Assembly (NCBI RefSeq): GCF_019749255.1
Contig: NZ_JACWFH010000017.1
Span: 1-64,000 of the forward strand
Source: Mesobacillus maritimus
Lineage (GTDB): Bacteria > Bacillota > Bacilli > Bacillales > Cytobacillaceae
Reading direction: 5' to 3'
DNA length: 64,000 nucleotides
Shown in pieces: positions 25,312-34,511 of the stretch. The position numbers and the translations under genes are program-made. A model generated the notes under the pieces. It saw only the letters and a list, made by a program, of their open reading frames with translations. It was not told the DNA's origin and did not search any database. Every line of letters starts with the position of its first letter. The stretch's first letter is position 1.

Positions 25312-27042
25312 TCACTTCAAGTCTTCAATGGATTCAATCTCAACATACTTCGGTACAACCAATCCATTCTTCGTACCATGAAGGTTGCTTCCAAGGTCAA
25401 CGACATCGGCCTTATAGGTATTAAAGTATTCCAAATGCGTCGTTGGAAGCCATGCGCCAACCATACCATCTGCACTCCCATTGGCTACACCAGCAAACAT
25501 CGGCCCAACCTCAACTTGACTCAATGTCACTTTATATCCATTTTGCTCAAGCACCTTGCCAATAACATATGTGCTTGCAATTTCTGAATCCCATGCAACA
25601 AAAACAAGTTTAACTGCTTCGCCATTACCTGCTTGGGCCCCTTTTGTCCATTCTGAAACTAGATCTGAATTGGCGTTAATCCACTTTTCAGCCGCCTCTT
25701 CTGGATCCATTCCATTTGTGACATCGACCATCACGGCTTCCATATCACTTGGTTCCCAAGTAAACTGATCAAGGATGGTATAAGCGCCAGGTAGATCCTG
25801 TTCCAACCCTTTTCGTACGATCGTATGGATATCCTCAGCGCCGCCAAATGATTCTTTCGGGTCTTCGAGGTATTTCAAATCGTATTGGGAGAACATCCAA
25901 TGTGGTGTCCAGCCTGTAATGATAATGGGTTCTTGATTTGTATAGGCTTTCTGCAGTTCTGCAACCATTGCAGCAGACGACCCCTCAAGTAATGTCCAAT
26001 CATCTAATTCGTAATCCTCTATGGCTGTTTTTGTTAACTCCATCAATCCGGCTCCAGGTTCAATCCCAACGATTTCATAATCTGTTTGGGCACCGATTTC
26101 GTTCGCATTCCCACTTTTCGGAGCATCGTCTCCCGGAAATGCTGTAACAATGGCTGTTCCCACTACAAGCAAAGCTAAAATCGAAAAAGCGATTTTAGGC
26201 TTGATAATATTTCCATATGCTGGGTTACGTAAATTTTGAGTGATGCGATCTAGAATAATGGCGATAAAGACAATGGATAAGCCGGCTTCAAAACCTTGCC
26301 CAACATCAATTTGGCTGACCGCTCGGTAAACGTCTGCTCCAAGCCCGGGGGCTCCAACTAAGGAAGCTGTAACAACCATAGAAAGTGCCAGCATAATACT
26401 TTGATTTACCCCTGCCATAATCGTTGGCGTTGCCAAAGGCAATTGTACTTTGAACAGCTTTTGACTGGTCGTAGAACCAAACGCATTGGCTGCTTCAACC
26501 AAATCTTCCGGCACTCTTTGAATTCCTAAATTCGTCATCCGAATTGTTGGGGCAATTGCAAAAATAAAGGAAGCGATAATTCCTGGTACAACGCCAATCC
26601 CAAAGAATAAAATTGCTGGAATCAAATAGACAAAGGCAGGCATCGTTTGCATAAAGTCTAAGATAGGTGTCACAATGCGTTGAACGGTTTTTCGTTGTGC
26701 ACACCATATTCCTACAGGGATTCCAATGACGATGGTTAGTAAACCAGATAATAAAACAATGGCTAGTGTTTGAATGCTTGAATCCCAATAACCAAGATTA
26801 TCAATCAAAAGCAAACTTAATAAGGTGAAAATACCTAATGGCCATCTGCTTGTATACGTCACCAACAGAGCTAAAATGAGTATGACGACGATTGGAGGGC
26901 CTACACTCAAAACATTCACGATAATATCCAATAGGCCATCAATTACATTGGTGATAAAAGTAAAAAATCCAGCCCAGGCAATGGTGAGCCAAGCGACGAA
27001 CGAATCCACCCATTCTCCTAACGGAATTTTAGGAATCCCCAT
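25312..27042 (-). CDS. opuABC: Glycine betaine ABC transporter, permease fused to binding protein
   Basis: This 576-residue protein combines the OpuAB permease (about 1-300, some six helices, with PVGIWCAQRKTVQ and the EAANAFGSTTSQKLFKVQLPLATPTIMAG coupling loop split across 180-215) with an extracellular OpuAC-type binding domain (about 320-576; GIEPGAGLMELT, IIITGWTPHWMF with the ligand-box Trp residues). In B. subtilis these are two proteins. Fused forms such as Lactococcus OpuABC are known. The function is uptake of glycine betaine or proline betaine for osmoprotection. It starts 3 bp after opuAA ends. Confidence 0.9.
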   Translation of the reverse strand: MGIPKIPLGEWVDSFVAWLTIAWAGFFTFITNVIDGLLDIIVNVLSVGPPIVVILILALLVTYTSRWPLGIFTLLSLLLIDNLGYWDSSIQTLAIVLLSGLLTIVIGIPVGIWCAQRKTVQRIVTPILDFMQTMPAFVYLIPAILFFGIGVVPGIIASFIFAIAPTIRMTNLGIQRVPEDLVEAANAFGSTTSQKLFKVQLPLATPTIMAGVNQSIMLALSMVVTASLVGAPGLGADVYRAVSQIDVGQGFEAGLSIVFIAIILDRITQNLRNPAYGNIIKPKIAFSILALLVVGTAIVTAFPGDDAPKSGNANEIGAQTDYEIVGIEPGAGLMELTKTAIEDYELDDWTLLEGSSAAMVAELQKAYTNQEPIIITGWTPHWMFSQYDLKYLEDPKESFGGAEDIHTIVRKGLEQDLPGAYTILDQFTWEPSDMEAVMVDVTNGMDPEEAAEKWINANSDLVSEWTKGAQAGNGEAVKLVFVAWDSEIASTYVIGKVLEQNGYKVTLSQVEVGPMFAGVANGSADGMVGAWLPTTHLEYFNTYKADVVDLGSNLHGTKNGLVVPKYVEIESIEDLK

Positions 27043-27045
27043 ACA

Positions 27046-28254
27046 TTAATCACTCTCCAATTCATTCAAAGAATCTTTATTTCCTGATAAGGCACCAATG
27101 ACCGCCCCGCGAATGACAATTCCCTTGAATCGCTGCTCGTCATCTATTACAGATATCGGCAAATTCGATGTTGCAATTTCATCCATTAAATCAGCAAGTA
27201 AGGTATCCTCTGAAACCGTTGGGATATCGGTTGTCATCGATTCGGCAATGGTTTGATTTTGTTCAATAGCCTGACGAGCCTGTTCAGCCGTTATCGCACC
27301 CAACAACTTATTTTTTCGGTCGACGATAAAGATGCTAGAATATCCTTGTTTCCTCATAATTTCCAATGCGACCCGTGGACCACGGTCGACGGTAATTTTT
27401 TCTCCTCGCTTCATCACATGTGAAGCTGTTAGGACTTTCGATAGATCAACATCTTCAACAAACTTCTCGACAAATTCATTTGCCGGATTAATCATGATTT
27501 CTTCTGGTGTACCGAGTTGAATCACACTGCCATCTTTCATCAATGCAATCCGATCGCCAATACGCAATGCTTCATCTAGATCATGGGTGATAAAGATGAT
27601 CGTTTTCTTGTATTTTTCTTGGATCTCAATTAATTCATCCTGCATATCTTTTCGTATTAACGGATCCAATGCGCTGAACGCTTCGTCCATTAAGATAATA
27701 TCGGTGTCACTTGCAAGTGCCCTAGCAAGCCCTACCCTTTGTTGCATCCCACCGCTCAATTGTGATGGAAGTTGATGTTCATACCCTTTTAACCCGACCG
27801 CTTCTAAAGCGTGTATCGCTTTGTCGCGCCGTTCATTTGCAGGGACGTTTTTGATTTCAAGACCAAATTCAGCGTTTTCTAGAATCGTTTTATGTGGAAA
27901 AAGGGCAAAGTTTTGAAATACCATACTGATTCTTTTTTGTCTGGTTTCCCGTAATCTTGCAGCATTCATCTTGACGATGTCTTCATTTTTAATAAGGATT
28001 TCACCAATGGTCGGGTCAATCAACCTGTTAAACATCCGAATTAACGTGGATTTTCCGCTTCCCGATAAACCCATAATGACAAAGATTTCACTTGGATATA
28101 TTTTAAAACTCACATTATTAACTCCAACCGTGAGCCCTGTTTCTTTTAAAATTTCTTTCTTTGATTTTCCTTGTTTTAATAAATCAATGGCAGGCTTAGG
28201 GGATTTGCCAAATATCTTCGAGACGTTCCTGACTTCTACGTATGGTTCCATCAT
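27046..28254 (-). CDS. opuAA: Glycine betaine ABC transporter ATP-binding protein
   Basis: This is a 402-residue ATPase of the OpuA/ProV class. Walker A GLSGSGKSTLI (about 58-68), signature LSGGMQQRVGLARAL (about 163-177) and Walker B IILMDEAFSALDP are followed by two C-terminal CBS domains (about 275-395), which sense ionic strength in this family. First gene of the opuAA-opuABC operon. ATG ATG behind GAGGAAATG. Confidence 0.93.
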   Translation of the reverse strand: MMEPYVEVRNVSKIFGKSPKPAIDLLKQGKSKKEILKETGLTVGVNNVSFKIYPSEIFVIMGLSGSGKSTLIRMFNRLIDPTIGEILIKNEDIVKMNAARLRETRQKRISMVFQNFALFPHKTILENAEFGLEIKNVPANERRDKAIHALEAVGLKGYEHQLPSQLSGGMQQRVGLARALASDTDIILMDEAFSALDPLIRKDMQDELIEIQEKYKKTIIFITHDLDEALRIGDRIALMKDGSVIQLGTPEEIMINPANEFVEKFVEDVDLSKVLTASHVMKRGEKITVDRGPRVALEIMRKQGYSSIFIVDRKNKLLGAITAEQARQAIEQNQTIAESMTTDIPTVSEDTLLADLMDEIATSNLPISVIDDEQRFKGIVIRGAVIGALSGNKDSLNELESD

Positions 28255-28331
28255 TTCCTCACCTCAATATTTATAGTTCCTTTTTCCTAGTTAGTGTTCC
28301 CCTATTTTTGTTTTCGATATGAAGATCATAA

Positions 28332-28365
28332 AAAGACCACACATAACAGACAATGTGTGGTCTTT
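28332..28365. terminator. Terminator in the opuA-maa gap
   Basis: AAAGACCACACAT and ATGTGTGGTCTTT form a perfect 13-bp stem. It lies 350 bp downstream of the sugar acetyltransferase gene (minus), just upstream of the opuA start. Confidence 0.75.
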
Positions 28366-28410
28366 CATTCTTTCTTATTCTGTTAGCCATGTTTCAAATC
28401 CCAGATCTCA

Positions 28411-28554
28411 TTCGGACTCAATTTTCCTTTATCAACCTAGGACTGTCCGAACTCAACCTTCTTTCGGACTAAGATTCTGTTTTTCGACCTGGGAGTGTCC
28501 GAACTCAACCTTCATTCGGACTCAGTTTCCGTTTTTTGAATTGGAACTGTCCGT
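28411..28554. repeat. 52-bp tandem repeat, about 2.7 copies
   Basis: TTCGGACT occurs at 28411, 28463 and 28515, and TGTCCG at 28444, 28496 and 28548, all exactly 52 bp apart. Each unit holds an inverted repeat TTCGGAC...GTCCGAA. The architecture is like that of the 51-bp array at 57226. No gene is seen in 28366-28714. Confidence 0.8.
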
Positions 28555-28714
28555 ACAAAATATTCATCAGAATTGTTCTTCCTGCAGCATCATGTATATC
28601 CTTTTCTACCAGATTAAGCATATTAGAAATCTTGCTTTCACTAAACTGGCGATAATTGGCTATAATCCCATCAAAGTCATCCGCTCGCTTTCACTTTATC
28701 TTTTACGAAAAGCT

Positions 28715-29275
28715 CTATAGTTCAATTTGCTTAAGAATCTTTGCTGGGTTTCCACCTACAACTACATTGTTAGGAACATCCTTCGTTACAACTGCACCTG
28801 AGGCAATGACCACGTTGTTCCCTACTGTTACACCTGGATTGATGATAGCACTACCGCCGATCCAAACATTGTCGCCGAATGTAATTGGCTTGGCATATTC
28901 TTTCCCTGAATTCCGTTCAGTTGGATGAAGAGGATGCGTGGCTGTATAGATTTGTACCCCAGGGGCCAGCAAGCAATTATCCCCAAACCTTACTTCACAA
29001 ACATCTAAAATCGTACAATCAAAGTTGGCATAAAAATTCTCTCCAACATGTGTGTTATACCCATAATCAAAACGGATATTGGGCTCCATATAGAGATGTT
29101 CGCCAGTAGACCCTAGTAATTCTTTTAATAATTCAGTTCGCTTTTCACCTTCAGATTCTAGCGTTTGATTATAAATCCTTACCTTTCGTCTCGCTTCTTC
29201 ACGTTCTTTTAGTAAAACAGGGTCAGCAGGATCGTACATTTCTCCCGCTAACATCTTCTCTTTTTCCGTTTTCAT
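28715..29275 (-). CDS. maa: Sugar O-acetyltransferase (maltose acetyltransferase type)
   Basis: This is a 186-residue left-handed beta-helix acetyltransferase of the Maa/LacA/NodL group, transferring acetyl from acetyl-CoA to a sugar hydroxyl. [14 protein letters not shown] is the N-terminal Maa signature, hexapeptide repeats run through about 75-175, and ATHPLHP carries the catalytic His. [24 protein letters not shown] is split over the last coils. I start at ATG 29275 behind AAGGTTGG. The in-frame extension upstream to 29332 is not family-like. Confidence 0.85.
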   Translation of the reverse strand: MKTEKEKMLAGEMYDPADPVLLKEREEARRKVRIYNQTLESEGEKRTELLKELLGSTGEHLYMEPNIRFDYGYNTHVGENFYANFDCTILDVCEVRFGDNCLLAPGVQIYTATHPLHPTERNSGKEYAKPITFGDNVWIGGSAIINPGVTVGNNVVIASGAVVTKDVPNNVVVGGNPAKILKQIEL

Positions 29276-29507
29276 TTTAATGACCAACCTTTTCTTATGT
29301 AATTGGACAAAAGGACATGCCCATTGTCTCACCTTAAAATAACAATTTCAGAGCTACCACACAGATTCCATTCAAACAAATAGTAACATTCTTCACTTAA
29401 TCACAAAATACGGATACTTAACTCTATTCTAAAATTGTCCATCATTCATTGTAACATTAATTCATGGACCATTGACCGCAATTAATAAAACGCTGGGATT
29501 CCCTAAG

Positions 29508-29538
29508 GGAAAAGGCGTGTGCTAATTCACACACGCCA
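29508..29538 (-). terminator. Terminator after clpP paralogue
   Basis: GGCGTGTG (29514-29521) pairs with CACACGCC. The minus strand continues TTTTCCC. Confidence 0.65.
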
Positions 29539-29640
29539 TTCCTACTCCTGTAACTCGACTTCTCAACCAGGTTTCACCTTGTCTACCCAGCACCTATGAA
29601 ACAGATATACCGGTTCCTTCCATAAAGTACACAACAGAAC

Positions 29641-30228
29641 TCATTTTTCCATTCGACCAATGACCTTATCAATAATCCGATATTCTAAGGCTTCCTCGGC
29701 ACTCATGAAGTAATCGCGCTCAGTGTCGGTAGCAATTTTTTCAATTGGTTGGCCCGTGCGTTCAGCAATAATTCCGTTTATGTGCTCTTTAAGCTTCAGG
29801 ATCCTCCGAGCGGATATTTCAATTTCTGTCGCCTGCCCCCTCACTCCACCAAGAGGCTGATGAATCATAATCTCACTGTTCGGAAGTGCAAATCGTTTGC
29901 CTTTTGTTCCTGCAAGGAGCAACATCGCTCCAAATGAAGCCGCCATCCCGATACAAATGGTATTTACATCTGGTTTAATATGTTGCATCGTATCAAAGAT
30001 TGCAAACCCGGCGGTCGTTGAGCCTCCTGGACTATTGATGTAAATTGAAATGTCCTTATCCGGATGATCGGCTTCAAGAAATAATAACTGAGCAATTACG
30101 CTGTTTGCCACTTGATCATTGATTTCATCGCCAATCATCACAATTCGGTCTTTTAAAAGCCGAGAATAAATATCGTATGAGCGCTCGCCCCGATTGGATT
30201 GATCGATAACATATGGAATGGTCGCCAT
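29641..30228 (-). CDS. clpP: ClpP serine protease paralogue
   Basis: This is the 195-residue proteolytic subunit that forms a tetradecameric barrel with a Clp ATPase. The catalytic triad is intact: Ser98 (GMAASFG), His123 (MIHQPLGG) and Asp172 (ERDYF). The sequence differs from the usual Bacillus housekeeping ClpP (GMAASMGAFLL expected, [11 protein letters not shown] seen), and it sits 15 bp behind a sigma factor gene. It is therefore probably a second, specially regulated copy. Its ATPase partner and substrates are unknown. Confidence 0.93.
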   Translation of the reverse strand: MATIPYVIDQSNRGERSYDIYSRLLKDRIVMIGDEINDQVANSVIAQLLFLEADHPDKDISIYINSPGGSTTAGFAIFDTMQHIKPDVNTICIGMAASFGAMLLLAGTKGKRFALPNSEIMIHQPLGGVRGQATEIEISARRILKLKEHINGIIAERTGQPIEKIATDTERDYFMSAEEALEYRIIDKVIGRMEK

Positions 30229-30243
30229 GTTTTTTCCTCCCTT

Positions 30244-30942
30244 TTATGCTGCCATAGAATAGAAATTGAGAGGGGTTTGAGTTGGTGTTGGTTTTTTCTG
30301 AACAGGAACCTCTAATAGTGAAGGGATATCCTTTAGATTGTCGATAAGTACCTGCGGGTCGTCGGTTTGCAGAGAACGATAAATCAATTCATACAGCAGG
30401 ATTTGTTCGTTTTCTTCAGAAATTGGTTTTACTGGCTGCATCTTGCTTTCCCTCGCTAAAGTTTGCCTAGCTCGAAACAAAGTGGACTTAATTGCCATTT
30501 CACTACTATCAAGCAAATCAGCAATTTCCTTTAGTTGAAAGCGAAATCCTTCTTTTAGGGTAAAGATAACCGCCTGTTTTGCTGTCAATTGATTGATCAA
30601 GGAGTTTACCGAATCCATTAATCCCTCAACGGCCGTTTCTGTCTCCATGCTGGCGATTTCTTGTTCAATCCCGATAACTTCCCGTTTTCGTTTTCGTATC
30701 AAATCAATCCACTTATGATAGGCAATCTTGTTAAGCAAGGATGGCGTTATTTCTGTATTTGAATAGTGCTTAATAGCTTTCGTCATCGCTTCTTGAACAA
30801 GGTCATCACCATCCCATTGATTTTGAGCAAGAAAATGGCAATACCTTCTTAACCCTCGGTACAACTGTTCAAGCTCGGAAGTAGTCGTTGCATCCATAAC
30901 TTGAACGATTTTTTCGTTCACAGTCCCTTCATTTGTTGACAT
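30244..30942 (-). CDS. ECF-like sigma-70 family factor
   Basis: This 232-residue sigma factor has region 2 at about 30-95 (WDGDDLVQEAMTKAIKHY; LLNKIAYHKWIDLIRKRKR) and region 4 at about 125-180 (LKEGFRFQLKEIADLL; AIKSTLFRARQTLARE). A ~60-residue C-terminal tail of unknown role follows. The start is ATG 30942, eight bases after AGGAG. An in-frame GTG at 30951 overlaps that site. No anti-sigma gene is adjacent, and clpP follows 15 bp later. A link between the sigma factor and ClpP-controlled proteolysis is inference. Confidence 0.82.
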   Translation of the reverse strand: MSTNEGTVNEKIVQVMDATTTSELEQLYRGLRRYCHFLAQNQWDGDDLVQEAMTKAIKHYSNTEITPSLLNKIAYHKWIDLIRKRKREVIGIEQEIASMETETAVEGLMDSVNSLINQLTAKQAVIFTLKEGFRFQLKEIADLLDSSEMAIKSTLFRARQTLARESKMQPVKPISEENEQILLYELIYRSLQTDDPQVLIDNLKDIPSLLEVPVQKKPTPTQTPLNFYSMAA

Positions 30943-31123
30943 TCTGTTCACTCCTTTACCACCTCTCTGCTCTTATAACGGATGGGAGGTGGCAGAAAGA
31001 TACGGGTAATAAAAATTTTTTCTTTTATCTTATTCATTCGCCAATGGAGAATTCCTTCCTAGTTTTATTCTATTTTCATAAAATCAATTAAAAAACGTTA
31101 AACGAACGATCTAAACAAAACGG

Positions 31124-31158
31124 AAAAGAGACAGGAACGGATGCTCCTGTCTCTTTTT
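31124..31158. terminator. Bidirectional terminator
   Basis: AAAAGAGACAGGA pairs with TCCTGTCTCTTTT around an 8-nt loop. It lies downstream of the 31214 gene and upstream of the sigma factor gene. Confidence 0.88.
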
Positions 31159-31213
31159 ATGCATTTATTATGTAGGTCATGGGAGGCTTTGAACGATTCA
31201 AAGGGCCTCTACT

Positions 31214-31702
31214 TTATCCGACAAAAAGTTTTTTCTTTTCAACGATGTATTGCACAGCGTATAAGAGTGGTGCTTTGAAATACAAGTAAACAAAAAACAT
31301 AGGATAACTCATATTCAACTTAATCACTTTGATTCTTTTAAGGATTTTTATGATCACAAAAGCAAAGGTTCCGTCTGAAATGGCATTTGCTAGCATAAAT
31401 TTCTTGAAATCTCCAAAGTAAAATTTTAGAAGCCACATCGATAACGGCATATAGGCACCAATACTGAAAGGAAGTTCATTGGTGAAAAACGATTTCTTCT
31501 TTCCATAAAAAGTCCACCAGTTCCGTTTGTACCCGATGATATGATTTATAATTTCAAAAGCAACAATTACAAAACCAGCAAATGAATAACGTTTAATATC
31601 CTGTTTCCGCATGAACAGCAATGTTGACCAAGGAATCAGTATTTGAGCAACATTATACAACAACTGCGTTTTGGTCATCTTTTTTCTTCTCAACAATCTC
31701 AC
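31214..31702 (-). CDS. Hypothetical membrane protein
   Basis: This is a ~162-residue basic protein with four hydrophobic segments (about 10-30, 38-55, 85-100, 125-150). Two starts are possible: GTG 31702 behind AAGGG, or ATG 31678 behind GAGAAGA. Charged loops such as GYKRNWWTFYGKKKSFF are distinctive. It resembles uncharacterised Bacillus membrane proteins that I cannot name. Confidence 0.6.
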   Translation of the reverse strand: MRLLRRKKMTKTQLLYNVAQILIPWSTLLFMRKQDIKRYSFAGFVIVAFEIINHIIGYKRNWWTFYGKKKSFFTNELPFSIGAYMPLSMWLLKFYFGDFKKFMLANAISDGTFAFVIIKILKRIKVIKLNMSYPMFFVYLYFKAPLLYAVQYIVEKKKLFVG

Positions 31703-31782
31703 CCAACCCTTTTTTGACAGTTCCTCTTTTTTAGGATGTCCAGATTGGCGGGGTTACAAACTGTTTATTACATATTTTAGGA

Positions 31783-31854
31783 AGAGACAGAGGGACAGGC
31801 CCTATGTCCCGCCGTTATAAACTAGCAAGACAACGAGCCTGTCCACAGTGTCCC
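31783..31854. repeat. Palindromic repeat of the GGGACAGG family (inverted pair)
   Basis: GACAGAGGGACAGG...TATGTCCC and the inverse form of GGGACACTGTGGACAGG face each other across about 20 bp. It is the same family as the pair at 42138-42208 and resembles REP/BIME-type dispersed repeats. Confidence 0.7.
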
Positions 31855-31858
31855 ATCT

Positions 31859-32344
31859 TTAAATCTTTAGCACCATTCGTATTGTTTTTAATAGATGACC
31901 ATCGAAGTCATCATCAAACTCACTGACAACCTCGAACCCTTTGGCTTCATAAAAGGTCTTTCCAATTTCATTCTCCTTTTCGACATTGATATAGATCTCG
32001 GTTACACCTTCTAAATCTTGGATCCCCTTTTGTAGTAACGCTGAGCCGATGCCTTTCCCTTGATGTTCTGGATAAAGATAAATGGCACCTAACTCCACTT
32101 TTCCACCTTCTCTTACTGGAGAGAAATTGGCGAACCCCACAACTCTTCCTTCAATCTCCGCTACATAAAGAGTCGAGCGTTCCAAACGTTGTTGCATGGT
32201 AGCTTCATTGTAAGCAGCATTCAAGAAATTTTCTTGTACCTCTAACGGAATTATTCCTTCGTAAGTAGCATTCCAAGTGATTTTTGCCACGTTTTGTACT
32301 TGGTTAATATCTTCATGAACCATTTTTCGAATAGTGAATTGCAT
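31859..32344 (-). CDS. GNAT family N-acetyltransferase
   Basis: This 161-residue acetyltransferase has FTIRKMVHEDINQVQNVAK at the N-terminus and LYPEHQGKGIGSALLQKGIQ (about 92-111) as the acetyl-CoA loop. INVEKENEIGKTFYEAKGF completes the family pattern. Single gene. Substrate not inferable. Confidence 0.85.
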   Translation of the reverse strand: MQFTIRKMVHEDINQVQNVAKITWNATYEGIIPLEVQENFLNAAYNEATMQQRLERSTLYVAEIEGRVVGFANFSPVREGGKVELGAIYLYPEHQGKGIGSALLQKGIQDLEGVTEIYINVEKENEIGKTFYEAKGFEVVSEFDDDFDGHLLKTIRMVLKI

Positions 32345-32445
32345 CCTTATCAGCCTTTCTTATTGTTAATCATCGTTGATTTTTGAGACACCAAGAAGGC
32401 ACATTGTCTTGCGAAAAAATATTTGCTGTGACAAGTGACCTATGT

Positions 32446-33393
32446 TTAACTAATTTTAACGGGTTCTTCCTCGGTAGAAATCTTGGTTTCCTTCGAAGCA
32501 GGCTTTTTACTCCATGCCATCAATACGATTAAACCAATGATACAAGCTGTACCTACCCATTGGAACATTCCGAAAGGATCTTTTAACCAGAAGACCGTTG
32601 TTAATACAGCAGCAAGAGGCTCTATGCTTCCTAAGAGACTAGATTCATTAGGTGGCAGACTTTCAAGACTTTTTATGTAAAACCAAAAGGCAATCATTGT
32701 CCCAAAAATGATGACAAAGATTAAGTACATAGAAGTTTCAAGGGTTAAGCTGTTAACATCAATTTGCCAAACTGGATGGATAAAGCTTAAGGTTAAACCA
32801 CCGATCACCATCGCCCAGCCCACGATGACGAGTGAATCGAATTGTTTTAATAAAGGTATTGCATATAAGGTGTAGAATGCTAATGATAATCCAGACAAAA
32901 CGCCCCAAACGATAGCAAGTGTCGGCACAGATAATTGTGAGAAGGAGCCGTTTGTTAACAACAAAAAACAACCAATTAAAGCTAACGCAACCGTTAGCAT
33001 ATCTCTTCTAGTTAACACCGTTTGCCTGCGGAGTAATAGATATACGATAATCATCACAGGTGCTAAATATTGTAACAAGGTTGCAACCGCTGCATTGCCA
33101 TGCTTAATGGAAGCCATATAGGTGTATTGCACCGCAAGCATGCCGAGTAACCCGAAGACAATCAATTGAATCGCAATCGTTCTAGTTTTCCAAACTTCTA
33201 GAATCTGAGAACGTTCTTTTCCAAAAGATTGAAGAGTCAAGAGTAATAAACCCGCAATCAGTAATCGCGTTGTTACCAGCCAATCGACATCAATTCCTAA
33301 TTGAAAAAGCTTTTTTGACACAGTGCCGCCAATACCCCAAAACAATGCCCCTGTAATGACTAAAGCGATTCCCTTTTTTCTATTTATCATCAT
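32446..33393 (-). CDS. EamA/DMT-superfamily transporter
   Basis: This is a 315-residue drug/metabolite transporter with ten predicted helices in two EamA repeats. It contains [19 protein letters not shown] at the N-terminus, [21 protein letters not shown] before the middle, and [25 protein letters not shown] in the second repeat, all typical of RhaT/YdcZ-like exporters. A cytoplasmic tail of about 20 charged residues ends the protein. Substrate unknown. Confidence 0.87.
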   Translation of the reverse strand: MMINRKKGIALVITGALFWGIGGTVSKKLFQLGIDVDWLVTTRLLIAGLLLLTLQSFGKERSQILEVWKTRTIAIQLIVFGLLGMLAVQYTYMASIKHGNAAVATLLQYLAPVMIIVYLLLRRQTVLTRRDMLTVALALIGCFLLLTNGSFSQLSVPTLAIVWGVLSGLSLAFYTLYAIPLLKQFDSLVIVGWAMVIGGLTLSFIHPVWQIDVNSLTLETSMYLIFVIIFGTMIAFWFYIKSLESLPPNESSLLGSIEPLAAVLTTVFWLKDPFGMFQWVGTACIIGLIVLMAWSKKPASKETKISTEEEPVKIS

Positions 33394-33734
33394 GCACCAC
33401 CTTTGAAGTCAAACATTTTATCTAAGTAAATAATAACTGGAAAATTCTTAAAATACTATCAAAAATTCAGCCAAAAGAAAAAGCCACCTAAAAGGCAGCT
33501 AAATCTAATTCTACAATCCTAAAATCCTTGATACATCCATGTTCAAAAGATCTTCCGTTTTAGGGTCGGGGACTTAGTGTCTCGACCTTTGTCTCAAGTA
33601 GATAATCGATTACTGCGAGTCACTTTTCGAATTTCATTGTGTTCAGTAGCACGCAAACTATTATATGGACTCTGCCTCCACAAACATACATACTCTTTTG
33701 GTTAATACATAAATTTTAATGGAGGTGAAGCCCA
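33394..33734. other. Intergenic stretch
   Basis: This ~340-bp stretch lies between divergent genes and presumably holds both promoters. I see no gene or RNA. AAAAGCCACCT and AAGGCAGCT near 33481-33500 make only a weak hairpin. Confidence 0.4.
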
Positions 33735-34511
33735 ATGAGGTTTATAAAAAAACTTCAGAACCGGTTGGTAAGAAAGAACTTACGGAACCCAGGAAGGATA
33801 ATCCTTAAAGATACGAAGAGGCTTTATTCTACTAAAAATGGAATTTATAAACCTGAGCGAAAAAAATTACATCAAACCATTCTTCATCAATTACAAAAAA
33901 ATGCCGTAAAGGGGTCAAATCCCCCACATGCATTTTTCTTTGGAGGAGGAAGCGGGTCTGGAAAAACAACGTTAAAAATAAACATGTTGAAGGAACACCC
34001 ACTCTTAAAATCTATAAACGCCGTACATGTTGATCCGGATGAAATTAAGCAATACTTACCTGAATTTGAGCAATATAAAAAAGTAGACCCTGAGTACGCT
34101 GCCCTTCTCGTTCATAAGGAATCTTGTGATATTCGTGATCGTTTGGTTGATGACTTAATTACGAACCAAAAAAACTTTATCTATGAAAGTACCATGGCAA
34201 AGCCCCAAAAATACAAGAAATTATTTACTAGGCTTCATCATGAGGGATATAAAGTCCATTTATATATTACGGATATACCTGTCTCTTTAGCCATTCAGCG
34301 AATTGCCAGCCGGGCTAAACAGGATGGTCGAATTGTTCCGATAAAAGCAATCGAGAGTACCCATAAACTTATCCCGAAAACGTTCTTAAATGTCCGCGAT
34401 TTAACTGATAGCTATCATATTTATAACAGTCAAGAAGGAATGGAACTTGTTACTTCCAGCACTGTAAGGAATAGGACCCACTATCATGAATTTATTAAAA
34501 AAGAATCTTAA
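33735..34511 (+). CDS. Zeta-toxin family kinase
   Basis: This 258-residue P-loop protein has Walker A GGGSGSGKTTLK (about 74-85), the probable catalytic Asp in HVDPDEIK (about 103-110), an acceptor segment FIYESTMAKPQKYK and an Arg pair in IQRIASRAKQDGR for phosphate binding. Zeta/PezT toxins phosphorylate UDP-N-acetylglucosamine and block wall synthesis. A basic ~55-residue N-terminal extension precedes the kinase core. No epsilon-type antitoxin gene is adjacent. It overlaps the convergent DUF3990 gene by 4 bp. ATG behind GGAGGTG. Confidence 0.8.
   Translation: MRFIKKLQNRLVRKNLRNPGRIILKDTKRLYSTKNGIYKPERKKLHQTILHQLQKNAVKGSNPPHAFFFGGGSGSGKTTLKINMLKEHPLLKSINAVHVDPDEIKQYLPEFEQYKKVDPEYAALLVHKESCDIRDRLVDDLITNQKNFIYESTMAKPQKYKKLFTRLHHEGYKVHLYITDIPVSLAIQRIASRAKQDGRIVPIKAIESTHKLIPKTFLNVRDLTDSYHIYNSQEGMELVTSSTVRNRTHYHEFIKKES

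Noticed and set aside
28319-28720. 133-codon plus-strand ORF
   Set aside because: It runs through the terminator and the 52-bp repeats and antisense to the maa gene end. Composition is not protein-like.
33735-34511. Complete epsilon-zeta toxin-antitoxin locus
   Set aside because: No epsilon-type small ORF lies upstream. 33394-33734 has no supported gene.
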